Positions 43,143 to 52,757 of a DNA stretch of 64,000 bases are shown piece by piece. The notes beneath the pieces were generated by a model. That model saw only the letters and a list, made by a program, of their open reading frames with translations. It did no database searches and was not told where the DNA came from. The stretch comes from Candidatus Omnitrophota bacterium (GTDB lineage Bacteria; Hinthialibacterota; Hinthialibacteria; OLB16): contig JACKFH010000008.1 of the NCBI GenBank assembly GCA_020632575.1, forward strand, positions 124,001 through 188,000, given 5' to 3'. Position numbers and translations under genes: made by a program. Positions within the stretch are counted from its first letter, which is position 1; every line of letters begins with the position of its first letter.

Positions 43143-43174
43143 AGCCGCGAGAGGTCAATCGACCCCTCGCGGCT
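43143..43174. terminator. Hairpin between convergent genes
   Basis: AGCCGCGAG (43143-43151) pairs with CTCGCGGCT (43166-43174), extended by GG/CC inside. It lies between the ends of the FG-GAP gene and the aldehyde dehydrogenase gene and could serve both. There is no T-run, so its strength is uncertain. Confidence 0.6.
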
Positions 43175-43190
43175 CGATGTCTTATTCAAG

Positions 43191-44666
43191 TTACAGGGCC
43201 ACCCACACGCTCTTGGTCTGGAGATAATTGTCCAAAGCGAATTTCCCGAGTTCGCGACCGATGCCGCTCTCTTTGTACCCGCCAAAGGGAGATGCGGCGT
43301 CGAATTGGTTGTAAGTGTTGATCCACACCACACCCGCCCGAATCTGGCGCGCGATCCGGTGAGCCTGCTTAATGTCTCGGGTCCAGACCGCGGCGGAGAG
43401 ACCATAATTGGTCTTGTTCCCTCGTTTGACCGCGTCCTCGACCTCGGAGAATTTGATGGCTGAAACCACCGGCCCGAAAATCTCCTCGCGGGCGATTTTC
43501 ATCTCGTCCCTGACATCGGTGAAAATGGTCGGCTTTACATAGTAACCGGTTCCGGCGCCTTCATTCCGCGCGCCTCCGGTGACCACGCAGGCCCCCTCCG
43601 ATTTCCCGGAATCGATGTAATTGAGAATCCGATCGAGTTGCTCCTGAGAAACCTGAGCGCCGATGCGGGTGTTCTCGTCCATGGGATCTCCTTGGGGAAT
43701 GGTCTCCGCGAAATTCTTCAACTTGTCGATGAACTCATCATGAACGGAGTCATCCACGAACAACCTCGATCCCGCGCAGCAAACCTCGCCTTGGTTAAAG
43801 AAGATGCCGGTCACCGCCCCTTTGACCGCATCCTCGATGTTGGCGTCGGGGAGAACGATATTGGGGGCCTTGCCGCCGAGTTCGAGAGTCACCTTCTTGA
43901 GGTTGCTCTTCGCAGCGGTTTCCATCACCAATCGCCCCACCTCGGTGGATCCGGTGAAAGCGACCTTGTCCACATCCATGTGCGCCGCGATTGCGTGTCC
44001 GGCGGTCTCTCCAAAACCCGGGAGAATGTTCACGACCCCAGGGGGGAATCCAGCTTCGCAAATGAGTTCTCCGAGGCGTAGCGCCGAGAGAGGCGTCTGT
44101 TCGGCCGGCTTAAGCACCACCGTGCAACCCGTGGCCAGTGCCGGGCCGAGTTTCCAGGCGGCCATCAGCATCGGGAAGTTCCAAGGGATGATCTGACCGC
44201 AAACTCCGACCGGTTCTTTTAAGGTGTAGTTCAGGAAATCGCCGCTGACCGGGATGGTGTCGCCCTCGATCTTGTCGGCCCATCCCGAGTAGTAATCCAT
44301 GCAATCGATCACTAGGGGGAGATCGACATTGGAGGTTTCGAAGATCGGCTTCCCGTTGTCGAGCGTGTCCAGCGTTGCCAGTTCTTTCGCGTTCTCACGA
44401 ATCAGATCGGTCAGTTTGCGAATGAGACGGCCTCGTTCACGGGCGCTCATCTTGCTCCAGGGTCCGTCATCGAACGCCGCACGAGCTGCGGCCACCGCGC
44501 GATCGACATCCTCCTTGTCGGCCTCAGCGACATGGGCAAGAGTTTCGCCGGTGCTTGGGTTCGGGGTTTCAAAAGTCTTTCCGGATGCGGCGTCCACGAA
44601 TTCGCCGTTGATGAGTAGTTTGGTCTGTTTGACAATGCTTTGCGGGGTCACTGTGGCTGTGGCCAT
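43191..44666 (-). CDS. NAD(P)-dependent aldehyde dehydrogenase
   Basis: A 491-residue cytoplasmic enzyme of the classical ALDH family. Cofactor and active-site segments: IIPWNFPMLMAAWKLGPALA, GCTVVLKPAEQTPLSAL, FTGSTEVGRL, VTLELGGKAPNIV (catalytic Glu), FFNQGEVCCAGSRLFV (catalytic Cys at about 294-297), and EEIFGPVVSAIKF. It resembles betaine-aldehyde or retinal-type dehydrogenases, but the substrate is not clear. The start ATG 44666 follows AGGAGG. Monocistronic; probably terminated by the convergent hairpin. Confidence 0.92.
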   Translation of the reverse strand: MATATVTPQSIVKQTKLLINGEFVDAASGKTFETPNPSTGETLAHVAEADKEDVDRAVAAARAAFDDGPWSKMSARERGRLIRKLTDLIRENAKELATLDTLDNGKPIFETSNVDLPLVIDCMDYYSGWADKIEGDTIPVSGDFLNYTLKEPVGVCGQIIPWNFPMLMAAWKLGPALATGCTVVLKPAEQTPLSALRLGELICEAGFPPGVVNILPGFGETAGHAIAAHMDVDKVAFTGSTEVGRLVMETAAKSNLKKVTLELGGKAPNIVLPDANIEDAVKGAVTGIFFNQGEVCCAGSRLFVDDSVHDEFIDKLKNFAETIPQGDPMDENTRIGAQVSQEQLDRILNYIDSGKSEGACVVTGGARNEGAGTGYYVKPTIFTDVRDEMKIAREEIFGPVVSAIKFSEVEDAVKRGNKTNYGLSAAVWTRDIKQAHRIARQIRAGVVWINTYNQFDAASPFGGYKESGIGRELGKFALDNYLQTKSVWVAL

Positions 44667-44823
44667 GATGAAGGCGCCTCCTGTGTTTTTGATTTCGAAT
44701 GAATATCCACAACTCAAAGAATTCAACTAACTTTTAGTATGGCGCCCGGCGGGGAGAGGTCAATGGGGATTTTGAGAAGTGAATGCGAAATATCCCTTTT
44801 TGCCGAGAGAGGGGCATCCTTTA

Positions 44824-44890
44824 CCGTGGGAGGGGCATCCCTGCCCCGAATGGCGGGTCGGGATTTCGCGGCAAGATGCCGCTCCCACGG
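44824..44890. repeat. GTGGGAGGGGCATC-type palindrome
   Basis: CCGTGGGAGGGGCATC pairs with GATGCCGCTCCCACGG (one mismatch) around an inner CTGCCCCG/CGCGGCA stem. Same family as the inner part of the direct repeats at 26561 and 28868; fragments at 56384-56460. Confidence 0.82.
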
Positions 44891-44948
44891 CGGTATTTCC
44901 CACGGATGGATCGCGGAATTGAGGCCGATGATTCACAAGGTGACCTAT

Positions 44949-45695
44949 TCACTTTGATCCAGGGCTCGCGGCTGAACAGATCCTCACATACTCCCGAACC
45001 GTCTTCTTCAAGCCCATTTCCAGGGCCTCCGCAAACAGGGCGTGACCGATGGAGACCTCTAGGATTTTCGGAATTTCCAGAAAATCCCCAAGGTTCTTGA
45101 GGTTCAGGTCATGTCCCGCGTTGACCCCCAACCCGAGGTCCTGGGCGGTGTTCGCGCTCCGTTTGAAACGGTCCCAAGTTTCGGATGCATTCCCCGCTGT
45201 AAAAGCGGCGGCGTAGGGTTCGGTGTAGAGTTCGATCCGATCAGCTCCCACCTGGGAAACTTTTTCAATTTCTTCCGGGTCCGCATCCATGAAGAGGCTC
45301 GACCGAATGCCCAGGGTTTTCAATTCATCCAGGATGGGAATGAGCCGGTCGCGGTCGGAATCGATGTCCCACCCATGATCCGAGGTCGCTTGATTGGGGT
45401 CATCGGGGACAAGAGTGCACTGGTGAGGGCGGACCTCACGGACAATGTCCATCAGGTTATGGAAGGGATTTCCCTCGATGTTGAATTCGGCGGAAGGATA
45501 TTCCTTCAGAAGATCGGCCAGTTCATCTACATCGGAGCGTCGGATATGACGTTCATCCGGCCTCGGGTGGACCGTGATTCCACTCGCGCCACTATCGAGA
45601 CTCACCCGCGCAGCCCAGAGGACCGAAGGGATGCCGATGTTGCGCGTGTTTCTCAGATAGGCGACCTTGTTCAGGTTGACGCTCAAATGGGTCAC
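44949..45695 (-). CDS. pdxJ: Pyridoxine 5'-phosphate synthase PdxJ
   Basis: A 248-residue TIM-barrel enzyme that condenses 1-deoxyxylulose 5-phosphate with 3-amino-2-oxopropyl phosphate to form vitamin B6 phosphate. Family marks: LSVNLNKVAYLRNTR (usual NIDHVATLRNAR; the DH pair is NK here), GITVHPRPDERHI with the catalytic His, FNIEGNP (catalytic Glu), LVPDDPNQATSDHGWD, ADRIELYTEPYA and VNAGHDLN, ending SIGHALFAEAL. GTG 45695 follows AAGGAG. The N-terminal NK change is unusual and could affect substrate phosphate contacts. Confidence 0.92.
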   Translation of the reverse strand: MTHLSVNLNKVAYLRNTRNIGIPSVLWAARVSLDSGASGITVHPRPDERHIRRSDVDELADLLKEYPSAEFNIEGNPFHNLMDIVREVRPHQCTLVPDDPNQATSDHGWDIDSDRDRLIPILDELKTLGIRSSLFMDADPEEIEKVSQVGADRIELYTEPYAAAFTAGNASETWDRFKRSANTAQDLGLGVNAGHDLNLKNLGDFLEIPKILEVSIGHALFAEALEMGLKKTVREYVRICSAASPGSK

Positions 45696-45886
45696 TCGGG
45701 CGGACTCCTTGTCTCTTCATATAGAAAAGGGAAGATGGCGGATTTCCGTGTCGATTTCAACTAACCCGCAACTTCCGTGATTCCGAAGGAATACACTCAC
45801 AACAGAATACACTCACAACCTACACAAATTAAAAAATGGAGATTACATTAGGGAGTGTGGCTTCGCTCCGAGTTGAGAATAGAAAA

Positions 45887-48800
45887 ATGAACCGTCCATT
45901 GATATTTGCAGGCTATTTCTTCGTTTCGATATTTTTGTTTCTCTTGCCCCAACCGGTTGTGGGGGCTGAAAAGACCCTCCCCCCGGCCATCGACCGCAAA
46001 GTCGACTACCTCTCCGATGTCAAACCAATCTTTGAGAACAACTGCTATTCCTGTCATGGTCCCTCCAAACAAAAGAGCGGGTTCCGTCTCGACGCCCGCG
46101 ACTCCGCGCTGCGAGGGGGAAACTATGGAACCGATATCCTCCCCGGAAACAGCGCCGAAAGCCCGTTGATTCACTATGTGGGAGGGATCCAGAAGGACAT
46201 GGTCATGCCTCCTAGCGGGGATCCGTTATCGAATGACGATATCGCAATTCTCCGCGCCTGGATCGATCAGGGGGCCGATTGGCCCGAAAGCGAAGCAGTC
46301 GCCTCGGTCACCCACGAGTCGAAAACGCCTGGATCCGACCATTGGGCCTTTCAGAAACCGGTCCGTCACCCCTTGCCTGGGGTTGAACAAAAGGATTGGC
46401 CAACCAACCCCATCGATTATTTCGTTCTGCATCGTCTCGAACAGGAGGGCATGAAACCCTCCGAAATGGCGGACAAGCGGACCTTGATCCGTCGCGTCAC
46501 CCTGGATTTGATCGGTCTTCCTCCAACCCAGACTGAAGTCGAGGAGTTCCTCCAGGACGATTCCCGGTTCGCTTATGAAAAATTGGTGGATCGTCTCCTC
46601 CAATCCCCGCACTTCGGGGAGCGTTGGGCTCGACTCTGGTTGGACAGCGCGAGATACGCCGACACGAATGGCTACGAAAAGGACCGTCCTCGCTCGATAT
46701 GGCCCTACCGAGATTGGGTGATCGACGCCTTCAACCAAGACATGCCGTTTGACCAGTTCACCATCGAACAGATCGCCGGTGACATGCTGCCCAACGCCGA
46801 CCTATCGGACAAAATCGCCACCGGATTCCATCGGAATACCATGGTCAATGAGGAGGGGGGCATCGATGTCGAGGAGTTCCGCTACCACTCCCTAGTCGAC
46901 CGAGTGCACACCACCAGCACCACCTTCCTCGGTCTGACAATCGCCTGCGCCCAATGCCACGATCACAAGTACGATCCGATCTCGCAAAAAGAGTACTACC
47001 AATTCTTGGCTTTTCTGAACAATGCCGACGAACCGGAGATGAAGGTTCCGGACCCGGAGACAACCGCCAAGCGAGAAGATCTCATGAATCGGATCGCCAA
47101 ACTCGAATCCGATCTTCCCAATCAATTCCCGCCCTTTGAGGAGGGGACGGAATGGACGCCCCTCAAACCGCATCGGTTCGCCTCGACCGGCGGGGCCACT
47201 CTCGCGCGGGATCAGGATGGCGTGATGTACGCTGTGGGGGCCAATCCCGAAAAGGCGACCTACACCCTCCGCGCCAGTGTGGGTTCCGAGGTGATCGATC
47301 AGCTTCGATTAGAGGTCTTGCCAGATGCGAACCTCGGTGGAAAAGGTCCTGGCCGAACGCCGCATGGGAATTTCGTGCTCTCCGAGTTCGAGGTGTCGGT
47401 GGTTCCCGAGGGAGGTCGCCAGATCATCCCGCTCGAAATCGCTGAGGCGAGCGCCGATTTTTCCCAGGATGGGTATGACATCTCGGCCTCAGTTGATCGC
47501 GACCCGAACACTGGGTGGGGAATCGCCCCAAAAGAAGGAGACTTGAGCCAACCAAGGACTGCGGTTTTTCGACTCAAGGATCCGCTCAAATTCGAGCATG
47601 GCGCCAATCTCACTTTCCGATTGGTTCAAAACTTTGGCGGATCCCACACGATCCAGAAATTCAAACTCTCTGCTGGGAAAGACTTCAAACTGTTTTATAA
47701 TCCGGATCTCCCCGTCGAGGAACAACGCTCGCAGCATCTCGCCGCCAAGTTCAAACAGTGGGCCGACACCGAGTCGAAGAAAGCCCGCAAATGGACTTCG
47801 CTTCCCCCCAAGGAACTTCGCTCAGAGCACAATGTCACCCTGACTGTTCTCGAGGATGACTCAGTGCTCGCAAGCGGGGACAACCCGAACCGAGACACCT
47901 ACACCGCGCTGTTTGCGCCGGGTGCCGATATATTGACCGGAATTAAGATCGAGGTTCTGCCGGATGAATCGCTTCCGATGGATGGCCCGGGAAGAGGAAT
48001 GGTTCTCGGAACCGGGACCTTCATGCTTTCCGAGGTCTACCTCTACGCTCTTCCCAAAGGCGCCACCGCCGGGGTCGAGGGGACTACGATCGAACTGAAA
48101 AATGCTTCCGCGGATTTCCACCAGGAAAATCGGGATCCCAAACTCGCCCTTGACCGAGTGCTCGACACCGGTTGGGCGATCAACGGCGAAGTTGGGAAAC
48201 CCCACTGGTTGGTTCTCGAAGCGAGCTCCCCTGTCTCCCTCGAGAAGGGCTCTCAACTGAAACTGGTTTTGTCCCAACATTATATCCATCAGGAGACAAT
48301 CGGGCGTTTCCGTTTTTCAGTCACTTCCGAGGGTGAAGACCTGAAGGCCAACCCCTGGCCCGCCGATATCGAATCGATTCTGGCGAAGTCGGAGGAAGAC
48401 CGCACATCCGAAGAGGTGAACCACCTCAGACAGCACTACCTCTCGGTGGCTCCCGAACTCTATGAGCAGCAGGAGAAGATCGCTCGGCTCGAAAAACAAA
48501 TCCCGCGCTACAACACGACTCTGGTGATGGAGGAACGGGACCAACCCCGTGAGACCCATGTTCATGTCAGAGGAGAATTCCTCCGAGAGGGCCGGGAGGT
48601 GCAACCTGGCGTTCCGTCCATTCTCCACTCTTTGCCAAAGGACGCGCCCAAGAATCGCCTCACCCTGGCGAAGTGGTTGGTGGATAAGGACAACCCGCTT
48701 GTTGGGCGGGTCATGATGAATCGATTCTGGTTGACTCTGTTCGGAAGAGGTCTGGTGACCACTCCCGAAGACTTTGGGACAAGGTGCGATCCGCCCAGCC

Positions 48801-49588
48801 ATCCTGAACTTCTCGATTGGTTGGCGACCGAGTTTGTCCGGGTCGATTGGGACATGAAGGATATGCTCCGCCTGATGGTGACCTCATCGACTTACAAGCA
48901 GTCCTCCAAAGTGACTCCGGAACTTGTGGAAAAGGACCCTTACAATGTCCTTCTTGCGAGGGGACCGCGATTCCGAGTGACCGCCGAAATGGTGCGGGAT
49001 GTCGCGCTCGCGACCTCGGGCTTGCTGAATCGCGAGGTCGGCGGACCCTCTGTGTTCCCGCCACAGCCCGAGGGAGTGACTCAACTCGCCTATGGTGGCT
49101 GGAAATGGGAGGAGAGCGAGGGCGGGGATCGTTATCGCCGGGGGTTGTACACCTACCTCAAACGCGCGACACCCTACCCGGGGATGCTGGTGTTCGACTC
49201 CCCAGCCGCGGACACCTGTGTGGTCAAACGGCGGCGATCCAACACACCCCTCCAGGCGCTGACCCTTCTCAATGACGAGGTGTACCTCGATGCGGCCCGG
49301 GCTTTTGGCCGTCGAATCGTTCGAGAGGCCACAGGGTCGGTTGAGGAGAAAGCGGCTTGGGCCTTCCAAACAGCGATGACCCGTCAGCCGAGCGAAGACG
49401 AGATCAACAAACTGGGGGACTACTACCGTTCGCAACTAGCGAAATTCAAAGAGGGAGTGGACCCAGCGACGATCGCCTTTGCGGACCCTAAGGACGCTGT
49501 CCCCGGAGTCGAAACCGAGGAGGCCGCCGCCTGGACCATGGTGGCCAGGATCCTCTTAAACCTCGACGAGACGATCACGAAGGAATAA
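45887..49588 (+). CDS. Giant PSCyt/DUF1549/DUF1553 cytochrome protein
   Basis: A 1233-residue secreted protein (signal peptide about 1-26, ending VVGA). Start at ATG 45887; the in-frame ATG 45836 would add 17 residues before the signal and has no ribosome site. Domains: planctomycete cytochrome c with CYSCHGPSKQKSGFRLD (Cys about 53), the DUF1549 module (NPIDYFVLHRLEQEGMKPS ... FGERWARLWLDSARYADTNGY), CAQCHDHKYDPIS (a second CxxCH, about 350), two inserted discoidin-like beta domains (about 430-600 and 640-800), and DUF1553 (LAKWLVDKDNPLVGRVMMNR ... RRSNTPLQALTLLND). Such proteins are typical of PVC-type bacteria; the substrate is unknown. Its 3' end overlaps the rhombosortase gene by 33 bases. 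Confidence 0.9.
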   Translation: MNRPLIFAGYFFVSIFLFLLPQPVVGAEKTLPPAIDRKVDYLSDVKPIFENNCYSCHGPSKQKSGFRLDARDSALRGGNYGTDILPGNSAESPLIHYVGGIQKDMVMPPSGDPLSNDDIAILRAWIDQGADWPESEAVASVTHESKTPGSDHWAFQKPVRHPLPGVEQKDWPTNPIDYFVLHRLEQEGMKPSEMADKRTLIRRVTLDLIGLPPTQTEVEEFLQDDSRFAYEKLVDRLLQSPHFGERWARLWLDSARYADTNGYEKDRPRSIWPYRDWVIDAFNQDMPFDQFTIEQIAGDMLPNADLSDKIATGFHRNTMVNEEGGIDVEEFRYHSLVDRVHTTSTTFLGLTIACAQCHDHKYDPISQKEYYQFLAFLNNADEPEMKVPDPETTAKREDLMNRIAKLESDLPNQFPPFEEGTEWTPLKPHRFASTGGATLARDQDGVMYAVGANPEKATYTLRASVGSEVIDQLRLEVLPDANLGGKGPGRTPHGNFVLSEFEVSVVPEGGRQIIPLEIAEASADFSQDGYDISASVDRDPNTGWGIAPKEGDLSQPRTAVFRLKDPLKFEHGANLTFRLVQNFGGSHTIQKFKLSAGKDFKLFYNPDLPVEEQRSQHLAAKFKQWADTESKKARKWTSLPPKELRSEHNVTLTVLEDDSVLASGDNPNRDTYTALFAPGADILTGIKIEVLPDESLPMDGPGRGMVLGTGTFMLSEVYLYALPKGATAGVEGTTIELKNASADFHQENRDPKLALDRVLDTGWAINGEVGKPHWLVLEASSPVSLEKGSQLKLVLSQHYIHQETIGRFRFSVTSEGEDLKANPWPADIESILAKSEEDRTSEEVNHLRQHYLSVAPELYEQQEKIARLEKQIPRYNTTLVMEERDQPRETHVHVRGEFLREGREVQPGVPSILHSLPKDAPKNRLTLAKWLVDKDNPLVGRVMMNRFWLTLFGRGLVTTPEDFGTRCDPPSHPELLDWLATEFVRVDWDMKDMLRLMVTSSTYKQSSKVTPELVEKDPYNVLLARGPRFRVTAEMVRDVALATSGLLNREVGGPSVFPPQPEGVTQLAYGGWKWEESEGGDRYRRGLYTYLKRATPYPGMLVFDSPAADTCVVKRRRSNTPLQALTLLNDEVYLDAARAFGRRIVREATGSVEEKAAWAFQTAMTRQPSEDEINKLGDYYRSQLAKFKEGVDPATIAFADPKDAVPGVETEEAAAWTMVARILLNLDETITKE

Positions 49589-50152
49589 GGGTCGCCATGG
49601 CAGAACGGCGATCAGGCCGGCGAGGCCACCCATGAGATGAGCGACCGGAACTGCCGAGTAATCCAAATTCGGGGTCGCGAATAGTGTCAATCCAGTGATT
49701 GCCTCGAACCCGATCTTGAAAACAAAACCTAATAAGAGAATCCAACCAACCCCCGCTGACAATCGATCCGACTCACTCAGCCTTTCGCGAATCCATAGGA
49801 GAACCAGGGTGACGAATAACCCGGAATCCACACCGGATAACCCCGCGTAGGCTTCCGGGCTTCCGGACAAAAACCAAAGACCCAACGGGATCCCCGCCAT
49901 GGCCACCATGCAACAGAGGATGAAGCGGAACCATTCTTCCTTTGGCCAAATGGCTAGCAGAACGAGAAAAGTTCCCCCTGACCAAAAGAGGTGGCTCACA
50001 TTCCAGTGAACCCAATGGCAGGTCCCCCACCCCCACAAACTGGTTATGGAACCAGGATTGAAAGCCAGCGTATCGCGAAAATGTGGAAGAAATCCTAGAA
50101 GACCAAAGAATACAGCCATCACGGCGATTGAAATTTTCGATGGGATTTTCAT
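49556..50152 (-). CDS. Rhombosortase-type rhomboid protease
   Basis: A 198-residue intramembrane serine protease with six helices, the usual size of rhombosortases. Active-site features: HWVHWNVSHLFWSGG in the second helix region, YAGLSGVDSGLF with the nucleophile Ser in GLSG, and PVAHLMGGLAGL with the catalytic His. Rhombosortases cut the GlyGly-CTERM tail of exported proteins. The next gene upstream (50229-52343) codes a protein with such a tail. ATG 50152 follows GAGGAG. A strong terminator lies between the two genes. Confidence 0.82.
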   Translation of the reverse strand: MKIPSKISIAVMAVFFGLLGFLPHFRDTLAFNPGSITSLWGWGTCHWVHWNVSHLFWSGGTFLVLLAIWPKEEWFRFILCCMVAMAGIPLGLWFLSGSPEAYAGLSGVDSGLFVTLVLLWIRERLSESDRLSAGVGWILLLGFVFKIGFEAITGLTLFATPNLDYSAVPVAHLMGGLAGLIAVLPWRPLFLRDRLVEV

Positions 50153-50170
50153 AGTCGATGCTCCTCTCTG

Positions 50171-50217
50171 AAAAAAAGAGCGGGCGGGGTTGCCCAAGTT
50201 TTAGACAACCCCGCCCG
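50171..50217 (-). terminator. Strong rho-independent terminator after the VIT/vWA gene
   Basis: A perfect 12-bp stem (CGGGCGGGGTTG, 50181-50192, with 50206-50217) is followed on the minus strand by CTCTTTTTTT (50180-50171). It lies 11 bases after the VIT/vWA stop and directly before the rhombosortase ribosome site. Confidence 0.9.
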
Positions 50218-50228
50218 ATGTTTGTCCC

Positions 50229-52343
50229 TTAGGATTTCTTTCTGCGAAGCAATGTGTATCCACCAAAACCGACAATCGCCAGACCGGTCACCGGATCGAT
50301 CGCCCCGCCGCCTCTGCTGGAAGAGGAGCGGACCGGCAAGTCCAGATTGAAACTGGAACCCGCGCTGTTATCGGAGGGGCGCTGCACAACAGGGCGAGGC
50401 GCATCCGGCTTCGAGGCCTGAGGCGAAACAACCGCCGGATTCTGGGGCGAAGCTTTTGCGAGCTTGGAGTTCTCCTGAAGTGGGCCGATCCCATCGAGAG
50501 AAGCCTCGCGAATGCGGTCGAGTTCATCTCTCAGCCTGGCCTGCGCGGTGCGGTCCCGTTCGATCTTCAGGGCATTGTCCCGTGCAATCTTCCACCGTTG
50601 GTATTCGCTCTCGTTCTCCAAGACCAGAAAGGAAGTGTACTCGGTGGCGATCGAATACCCCTCTCCAAGCCGAACGATTTCATCGATCACCGTGGCCCTC
50701 GAGCCCGTCGTATCCGCCACTTCGAGAAGGTCCTGTACTCGATGCCACGCCCACATCCGCTCGATCTCGGGGTTGCGTTGGTCGTTGTCCGGCGCCTGCA
50801 TGTCCGCCTCTTGGTTGAATTCATAACCATTGAGGTTCCCTTCGATTCGAACTTTAAGCGGTCCGGGATTCCGATATCTCCCGTAGATCCGGATTGGAGT
50901 CCCGTGATAGAGGTTCGGGAGTTTTTCAGGGAGCACATCGTAAACATCACCGCCTTCGAAACGCGCCACCAGATCCGTGGCGACAGGTTTGGTGAGCTTC
51001 CGACGAAAGGCTTTTGCCTGACGCTCGAAATCGTCGCCTCGAGAGATCAGCGCCGCCAAGCCGCCCGATTCTTTTGCCATCTGTTCCAGGAGCGGACGGT
51101 TCACATCGTTCCCCACTCCGATACAAAACACTTTGGTGTTTTGGGGGCGTTGGGAGATGAGCCGAATGAGCTCCCCACGATCCTTCTGCTCGGTCAGCCC
51201 GTCGCTGAGGACGATCACATTCAGCGGGCGGTCCCCCTCCGTGTCGGCGTATCGGTACGCCGCGTTCATCGCCGGTTGTAGCAGCGTTCCACCCTTGGCT
51301 TGTTGGCTTCCCAGGAATTGGGTCGCCCGTCCGAGCGTCTCCTCAGTCACCGTTTGAAGGCTGTTGAACAGGGTCACCGGTTGAACATTGAACGCGAGGA
51401 GTTCAAATCGGTCCTGCTCCCCAAGCGCCTCCACAAACGCGCCCACCGCCTCCGCCGAGGTCTGGAGTTTCAGGTCGTTCTGCATGCTGCCCGAAATGTC
51501 GAGGACAAACACATAATCCATGCCCGAATCCATCGATTCGAGTTCCTCGCCCGGTGTCAGGGTGAGCGTGAAGTATCCGTCCTCACGTCCTCTTTTCGAG
51601 GTTAGGAGATCGAACCCGGTTTGCGGACGCGAGACCTGGTAGGCCAGCACGACATCCCTCGCCAGGGTCCCCTCCGTCATCTCGAGGCTTGCCTCATAGA
51701 GGGTTTCGTCGTGGTTTGTGAAAACGAATTCGTTCGGGTGCGAGGGGCTTTCCATTTGGACTATGGGAACCTCCGATTTCACCCGAAACTGGATGGCGAA
51801 TTTCTCCGTAATCCGCGCGTCCACATTGGGTTGCGAGACAGTCGCCAGGGGATAGACATAGGTTGTCCAATCGAAATCGGTGTCGAGTTCCTGGTAATAC
51901 TCGATTCGGACCCGCTGTTCGGCGTTCGGACCAATCGGAAAGATCCGCATCTCAAAGGTCTTATAGTCCTTCTGTTCTAACAAACCGGGGTCCCGGCGCT
52001 GTTGCTTGTAACTGTTGTAGATCTCACGGGCCCTTTCCTTTTCGACCACCTCGCCGACCATCTCCGTGCCCCCGATCCACATGCTGAAATTCGAAACCGA
52101 GGCGCCGGGGGGAACCGGGAAGGTATAAAGGGCCTCGACTTGGCGGTTTTCCGTGTTCCGAAAGACCTGGTCCACCTTGGTAACCGCCACTCCATTGTTG
52201 ACCGTTACTTCGACCGAATGTTCCGTGATTTCCAACACGCCTCCGAAACCTCCGTCGGCCACCAATAACCCCGCGCAATGACCCGGAATGGAAAACCCGG
52301 TCAGAAGCGCGATCCAGACTGCTAGTCGTTTGAAAGTTGTCAT
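50229..52343 (-). CDS. VIT/vWA surface protein with GlyGly-CTERM-like tail
   Basis: A 704-residue exported protein. Signal peptide about 1-23; VIT domain about 28-155 (VTVNNGVAVTKVDQVFRN, LYTFPVPPGASVSNF, EKERAREIYNSYKQQ); vWA domain about 272-440 with MIDAS DISGS (about 281) and LSDGLTEQ; then a beta region, a helical stretch (about 570-630) and a Pro/Ser linker. The last 27 residues are tripartite: RGGGAIDPVTG, a hydrophobic segment LAIVGFGGYTLL and RRKKS, matching the GlyGly-CTERM layout cut by rhombosortase, whose gene follows. Similar VIT-vWA proteins in marine proteobacteria end in an LPXTG-like signal with a dedicated sortase. Start ATG 52343 after AGGAGG. Confidence 0.85.
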   Translation of the reverse strand: MTTFKRLAVWIALLTGFSIPGHCAGLLVADGGFGGVLEITEHSVEVTVNNGVAVTKVDQVFRNTENRQVEALYTFPVPPGASVSNFSMWIGGTEMVGEVVEKERAREIYNSYKQQRRDPGLLEQKDYKTFEMRIFPIGPNAEQRVRIEYYQELDTDFDWTTYVYPLATVSQPNVDARITEKFAIQFRVKSEVPIVQMESPSHPNEFVFTNHDETLYEASLEMTEGTLARDVVLAYQVSRPQTGFDLLTSKRGREDGYFTLTLTPGEELESMDSGMDYVFVLDISGSMQNDLKLQTSAEAVGAFVEALGEQDRFELLAFNVQPVTLFNSLQTVTEETLGRATQFLGSQQAKGGTLLQPAMNAAYRYADTEGDRPLNVIVLSDGLTEQKDRGELIRLISQRPQNTKVFCIGVGNDVNRPLLEQMAKESGGLAALISRGDDFERQAKAFRRKLTKPVATDLVARFEGGDVYDVLPEKLPNLYHGTPIRIYGRYRNPGPLKVRIEGNLNGYEFNQEADMQAPDNDQRNPEIERMWAWHRVQDLLEVADTTGSRATVIDEIVRLGEGYSIATEYTSFLVLENESEYQRWKIARDNALKIERDRTAQARLRDELDRIREASLDGIGPLQENSKLAKASPQNPAVVSPQASKPDAPRPVVQRPSDNSAGSSFNLDLPVRSSSSRGGGAIDPVTGLAIVGFGGYTLLRRKKS

Positions 52344-52757
52344 TATTGTCTCCTCCTAATCCAAAGCCCGATCGGGCGTTGCAGGGTGGTAAAGCAGACA
52401 CCTTGCCAACCCCTTATTGTGTGCGCAACCACAGTAAAATCAGAGGATTACAGGATTGGATTAACCGGAAATTCTTCGTCCAGCCGAAATCCAACCGACA
52501 TGAAATGCCGTTGCCAGCGACTTATTCTGAATATCCAGGAGCCTGGAAAGTCTTGGGAGAATGGTGAAAACACCACCAGGTCAGAGCGCCAACCGGCCCG
52601 AGGGGATTCCACCGAATTGAAGGGACTCTTTCCTGTGAAATCCGCTCCCAATCGCCCACCCCTCCCGTCGAACCGTCACCCTCTTTATACTCCCCGGTCG
52701 TTCGACTCATGGAGGCGGGGGAGGTGCAAGTTCATCTCTCTGCGTTAGAATAGAAAC
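52344..52757. other. Divergent intergenic region, tat promoter side
   Basis: 414 bases between the divergent VIT/vWA and tat genes. It holds a perfect 12-bp palindrome GCCCGATCGGGC at 52364-52375, close to the VIT/vWA start, and a TAGAAT box at about 52746-52751, five bases before the tatB ATG region, which would give a very short leader. No coding frame is convincing and no known repeat family is present. Confidence 0.5.
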
